Source: Weeksellaceae bacterium (lineage in GTDB: Bacteria; Bacteroidota; Bacteroidia; Flavobacteriales; Weeksellaceae). From it: DNA of 64,000 nt. Position 1 is the first letter of the stretch, and each line of letters starts with the position of its first letter. The notes below the pieces were generated by a model. It was not told the origin of the DNA. It did not search any database and saw only the letters and a program-made list of their open reading frames with translations. Location: positions 62,001 through 126,000 of the forward strand of contig JAIBEX010000020.1 of the NCBI GenBank assembly GCA_019459455.1, in the 5' to 3' direction. A program made the translations under genes and the position numbers. Of this stretch, positions 61,553 through 64,000 are shown in pieces.

Positions 61553-62764
61553 TTAACTATTGGTGATATACTGCCTGTTGATTTTAGAAAAAATCCAGGA
61601 AATCAGAATCCCGAAAGCAGCCGCGGTTGCAGCCACTATGAGGTAGTTCATGGGCAAGATACGCACAGGGAAGGCAAGGTCTATGGCGGCATTAGCCTTG
61701 AAAAAACCGGTCTGCAGCTGGATGAAGCAGATTACTGTGCCCAATATAAGGCCTACTGCAATGCCGGTAATCACAATTAAAATACCGGTATAGAAATAGG
61801 TTTTCCTGAGTTCGCTGATGGGCAAACCAAGTGAGAGCAGTGACCGTGCCTGCTGTTTCTTGTCCAGTTGCAGAATGATAATTGCCCCTGCAAGGTTGAA
61901 AGTCGTAATAAAAATCACCAGGACAAAGATGAAATAGATGAAAAGTTTTTCGATGTTAATCATCTTCCAGAAAGCGGCGTTTTCCTCCTTCTTTGTGGTA
62001 ATTAGATACTCTTTACCGACTGCTGCAAGTAATTGATCCCTTACCGCGTCTGCATTTTCACTGTTCTTCAGTTTTATCAGGATTTGGTAGGCGGCCGTGT
62101 CGGGAAGATCCAGCAGTTGCTGTGCCAGTGCGATCGGCGCAATGATGTAGCTGTTGAGTTGGTCGTTTCCGGAGAAGACGCCGGTAACGTAAATATCTTT
62201 TTTGTTGAAGATGTCCTCTTCTTTATTGATGAGTCCCTTACCTGCGCGGGGCATAAATATGGTGGCGAAATCTGCCTGGCTTCCCACGGGAATGGACAGC
62301 CGGTTGCCCAACTGGTTTTCCATCACCACTTCATTGGGATATTTAAAATCGGGGTAGGTCCCGTAAAAGATATTCTTGTTTACCGGATTAACCGAAATAT
62401 AAGCAGAATCCACTCCGCGCAGAAAGGCAATGTCGCCTTTGCCGGCGTAATCAATGTATACTTTCTCTTCAATCGCTTTGGAAAATCCGGCAATTTCTCC
62501 ATTTTTTGAAAGGCCCTGCTGCAGTTTTCCGATATCTTTCAGCACTTTTCCCTCCCTGCTTTTTATGGTAAGGTCTGCGTGAAGGTTTGAGATGAGGTCG
62601 CGGTTAAGGTCTTCAAGGCCGGAAAACACGGAGATGATGATGAACATGGCTGCCACAGCCACCATCATGGCGATTGCCGCCAGCCAGGTGATAAAGGTAA
62701 CCGCCGTACTGCCTTTCTTTGCAATAAGGTACCTTTTGGCTATGTAAAAAGCAGTATCAGCCAC
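61553..62764 (-). CDS. LolC/LolE-type ABC permease
   Basis: A 403-residue permease of the FtsX/LolCE family: first membrane segment FITWLAAIAMMVAVAAMFIIISVFSG, a large periplasmic domain (about 50-260, MacB_PCD-like), then three segments near the C-terminus (IYFIFVLVIFITTFNLAGAIIIL, GILIVITGIAVGLILGTVICF, YLIVAATAAAFGILISWIF). Expected to extract lipoproteins from the inner membrane with a LolD ATPase encoded elsewhere. It lies 8 bp after rbfA. Confidence 0.9.
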   Translation of the reverse strand: MADTAFYIAKRYLIAKKGSTAVTFITWLAAIAMMVAVAAMFIIISVFSGLEDLNRDLISNLHADLTIKSREGKVLKDIGKLQQGLSKNGEIAGFSKAIEEKVYIDYAGKGDIAFLRGVDSAYISVNPVNKNIFYGTYPDFKYPNEVVMENQLGNRLSIPVGSQADFATIFMPRAGKGLINKEEDIFNKKDIYVTGVFSGNDQLNSYIIAPIALAQQLLDLPDTAAYQILIKLKNSENADAVRDQLLAAVGKEYLITTKKEENAAFWKMINIEKLFIYFIFVLVIFITTFNLAGAIIILQLDKKQQARSLLSLGLPISELRKTYFYTGILIVITGIAVGLILGTVICFIQLQTGFFKANAAIDLAFPVRILPMNYLIVAATAAAFGILISWIFSKINRQYITNS

Positions 62765-62772
62765 AGATTTTC

Positions 62773-63135
62773 TTACAGTGTTGGATTGTCGCCTTCGCCG
62801 CGGAGTTCCTTTTCTATTTTCTCAACATCGTCCAGCGTGGTGTCCAGATAGAAGTTCAGTTCCGGGATCACGCGGACCTGCTTGCCCATTTTCTGACCGA
62901 TGAAATTCCTGTACTGGGATTTGTTCGTATCGATTTCCTTCATGATGGGGGTGCGGTATTCTTGGGGGAAAATGCTTAAATAAATCTTGGCGATGCTCAG
63001 ATCCGGGGTTACCTTAACATCCGAAACACTAACCAGAAAAGTCTGTTTGCTTTCTGAAGACTGCTTGCGGAACAGTTCCGCAAAATCCTCCTGAATGATC
63101 TGGGCTACTTTTCTCTGTCTGTTACTTTCGTTCAT
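62773..63135 (-). CDS. rbfA: Ribosome-binding factor A
   Basis: A 120-residue KH-like protein needed for 30S maturation: RQRKVAQIIQEDFAELF at the N-terminus, VSDVKVTPDLSIAKIYLSIF in the middle and ELNFYLDTTLDDVEKIE at the end are family features. First gene of a unit with the LolC/E permease. A TAAATTTG element ends 4 nt before the ATG. Confidence 0.94.
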   Translation of the reverse strand: MNESNRQRKVAQIIQEDFAELFRKQSSESKQTFLVSVSDVKVTPDLSIAKIYLSIFPQEYRTPIMKEIDTNKSQYRNFIGQKMGKQVRVIPELNFYLDTTLDDVEKIEKELRGEGDNPTL

Positions 63136-63139
63136 GGCG

Positions 63140-63147
63140 CAAATTTA
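63140..63147 (-). promoter_or_regulatory. -7-like element immediately before rbfA
   Basis: TAAATTTG on the minus strand ends 4 nt before the ATG, the same distance as at aroE. No clear -33 box. Confidence 0.4.
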
Positions 63148-63195
63148 CTATTTTTGTTTCAATTATTGGGGAGTGTCCTTTTTCTTCCGTGCGAA

Positions 63196-63279
63196 GCGGC
63201 CGGGGCTTAAAAAGGCCGGTCTCCGTGCAGTCGCTTTTTTTTCGGCGGCGGTGGCTATGCTGCAGCCGCCGAAAAAAAA
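63196..63279. repeat. GC-rich nested hairpins, candidate interspersed repeat
   Basis: A 15-bp perfect stem TTTTTTTTCGGCGGC (63235-63249) / GCCGCCGAAAAAAAA (63265-63279), preceded by a second hairpin with CGGCC (around 63197) and GGCCG (around 63214). The composition is unlike the flanking genes. It lies between divergent genes, where a terminator has no obvious purpose, so it may be an interspersed (REP/BIME-like) element or an attenuator of the epimerase gene. The open frame extending through it is not considered coding. Confidence 0.5.
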
Positions 63280-63335
63280 GAGCTCCAACAATGCACTCCG
63301 CCCTCACGCAGGCGAGTCATCAAAACAAAGCAAGC

Positions 63336-63740
63336 ATGAAAATAGAACATTTGGGTATCGCCGTAAAATCTCTGGAAACAAGTGACCGTTTATTTGCCCG
63401 CCTCCTGGGTAAAGATTGCTATAAGCAGGAATCCGTGGAAAGGGAAGGGGTTACAACCTCATTCTACGACATTGGCGAAAGTAAGATCGAACTGCTTGAG
63501 GCCACAAATCCGGAAAGTCCGATCGCGAAATTCCTGGACAAGAAAGGAGAGGGCATTCACCATATCGCATTTGGAGTGGAAGATATCAATGCAGAGATTG
63601 AACGTTTAAAAAAAGAAGGGTTCATCTTTATTTCAGAGGAACCCAAAGACGGCGCCGACAATAAACTCGTGGTTTTTCTTCATCCGAAGTCTACAAACGG
63701 AGTTCTGGTGGAATTATGTCAGGAAAAACCCGAAAAATAA
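63336..63740 (+). CDS. mce: Methylmalonyl-CoA epimerase
   Basis: A 134-residue VOC-fold enzyme that interconverts the two epimers of methylmalonyl-CoA. Seen: KIEHLGIAVKSL with the first metal His, IELLEATNPESPIAKFL, GEGIHHIAFGVEDI with the second His, and the C-terminal VLVELCQ with the Glu ligand. Start at ATG 63336; the frame extending upstream to 63189 runs through a GC-rich hairpin. Confidence 0.92.
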   Translation: MKIEHLGIAVKSLETSDRLFARLLGKDCYKQESVEREGVTTSFYDIGESKIELLEATNPESPIAKFLDKKGEGIHHIAFGVEDINAEIERLKKEGFIFISEEPKDGADNKLVVFLHPKSTNGVLVELCQEKPEK

Positions 63741-63741
63741 T

Positions 63742-63772
63742 TTTGAAAACCGCCAAAAAAATGTTATTTTTG
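63742..63772 (+). promoter_or_regulatory. Bacteroidota-type promoter of tRNA-Met
   Basis: -33 TTTG (63742-63745), 19-nt spacer, -7 TATTTTTG (63765-63772), 39 nt before the tRNA. A consensus-level match in both boxes and spacing. Confidence 0.8.
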
Positions 63773-63811
63773 CACACCCAACTGAAATTCTTATTTTTAC
63801 CATAAAAATTT

Positions 63812-63885
63812 GGCCTTGTAACTCAGCTGGTTAGAGTAGCTGACTCATAATCAGCAAGTCCTTGGTTCGAGCCCAAGCTGGGCCA
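63812..63885 (+). tRNA. tRNA-Met (anticodon CAT)
   Basis: A 74-nt cloverleaf: acceptor GGCCTTG/CTGGGCC with a T-T mismatch, anticodon stem GCTGA/TCAGC, loop CTCATAA, T-arm CTTGG-TTCGAGC-CCAAG, no CCA. The acceptor pairs G1-C72, so it is not initiator; elongator Met is more likely than the lysidine-modified Ile isoacceptor. Confidence 0.93.
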
Positions 63886-63895
63886 CTCTAAAAAT

Positions 63896-63934
63896 CAACC
63901 ACTTACAGAAATGTAGGTGGTTGTTTTATTTTTG
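63896..63934 (+). terminator. Terminator after tRNA-Met
   Basis: CAACCACTTAC (63896-63906) pairs with GTAGGTGGTTG (63913-63923), including one G-U pair, followed by TTTTATTTTTG. Confidence 0.85.
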
Positions 63935-64000
63935 ACTGAAACATTCGTGAACATTTATGCAGAAATTCTACGCTACTCCGGAAAAATTGGGAAGTAAGTT

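Noticed and set aside
63189-63335. N-terminal extension of the epimerase frame
   Set aside because: It is Arg- and Cys-rich, passes through a GC-rich hairpin, and the VOC fold begins exactly at the ATG at 63336.
63957-64000. Short open frame starting MQKFYATPEKLG at the right edge
   Set aside because: Only 14 codons are visible and there is no promoter or family clue, so it cannot be called a gene from this window.

Overview
The window looks like a chromosome segment of a Bacteroidota/Flavobacteriia bacterium, most likely in the Chryseobacterium/Kaistella (Weeksellaceae) group. The evidence is a 14-gene nuo operon with a short NuoG, a nuclease with a type IX secretion sorting tail, promoters with a TAnnTTTG -7 element, rarity of Shine-Dalgarno sequences, and typical flavobacterial proteins (DUF349, YugP-like peptidase, degenerate RibBA). 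The genus is an inference.

Region 1 (1-17.68 kb) is visibly more AT-rich and is an accessory island ending at the 3' end of a tRNA-Arg gene; its left end is outside the window. Its left part (1-9532) is a tightly packed four-gene operon on the minus strand. In order of transcription it encodes a type IIG restriction-modification enzyme, a 1579-residue protein combining STAS-like, GHKL ATPase, two phosphoribosyltransferase-like modules and a second GHKL-like module, a receiver-like plus nucleoside-phosphorylase/MTAN-like protein, and a PD-(D/E)XK nuclease cut by the window edge. This is the best candidate for an undescribed (anti-phage) system. The middle (9.65-14.4 kb) holds an SRAP protein, RadC-like JAB protein, XRE regulator, a GYF-domain membrane protein and several small orphans. 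The right part (14.4-17.6 kb) is a replication/regulation module: a HTH protein, a P4-type SF3 helicase and a KilAC-like protein, with GTGACRAA iteron-like repeats. No integrase is visible.

Region 2 (17.68-30.4 kb) is core chromosome: a tRNA Ser-Pro-Arg operon, an amidase lipoprotein, aspA, two glycosyltransferase-like genes around an amidohydrolase, a flippase and FkbM methyltransferase pair, a GH13 amylase lipoprotein, ribB (with a dead RibA half) and mazG.

Region 3 (30.4-38.8 kb) is an exporter operon read leftwards: TetR regulator, TolC-like protein, HlyD-like adaptor, two ABC ATPases and two ABC-2 permeases, plus two small membrane/lipoprotein genes. A four-helix-bundle (IVS-type) gene with flanking inverted repeats is inserted in the middle.

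Region 4 (38.8-52.2 kb) is the complete nuoA-N operon for respiratory complex I, read leftwards and closed by a hairpin terminator.

Region 5 (52.3-64 kb) holds mixed housekeeping genes: an acetyltransferase-like protein, a zinc peptidase, an IMPACT family protein, ribD, a secreted protein, a DUF349 protein, aroE, a secreted endonuclease I, a LolC/E-type permease, rbfA, methylmalonyl-CoA epimerase and tRNA-Met. A strong GC-rich hairpin lies between rbfA and the epimerase. I saw no rRNA, CRISPR array or insertion sequence transposase.
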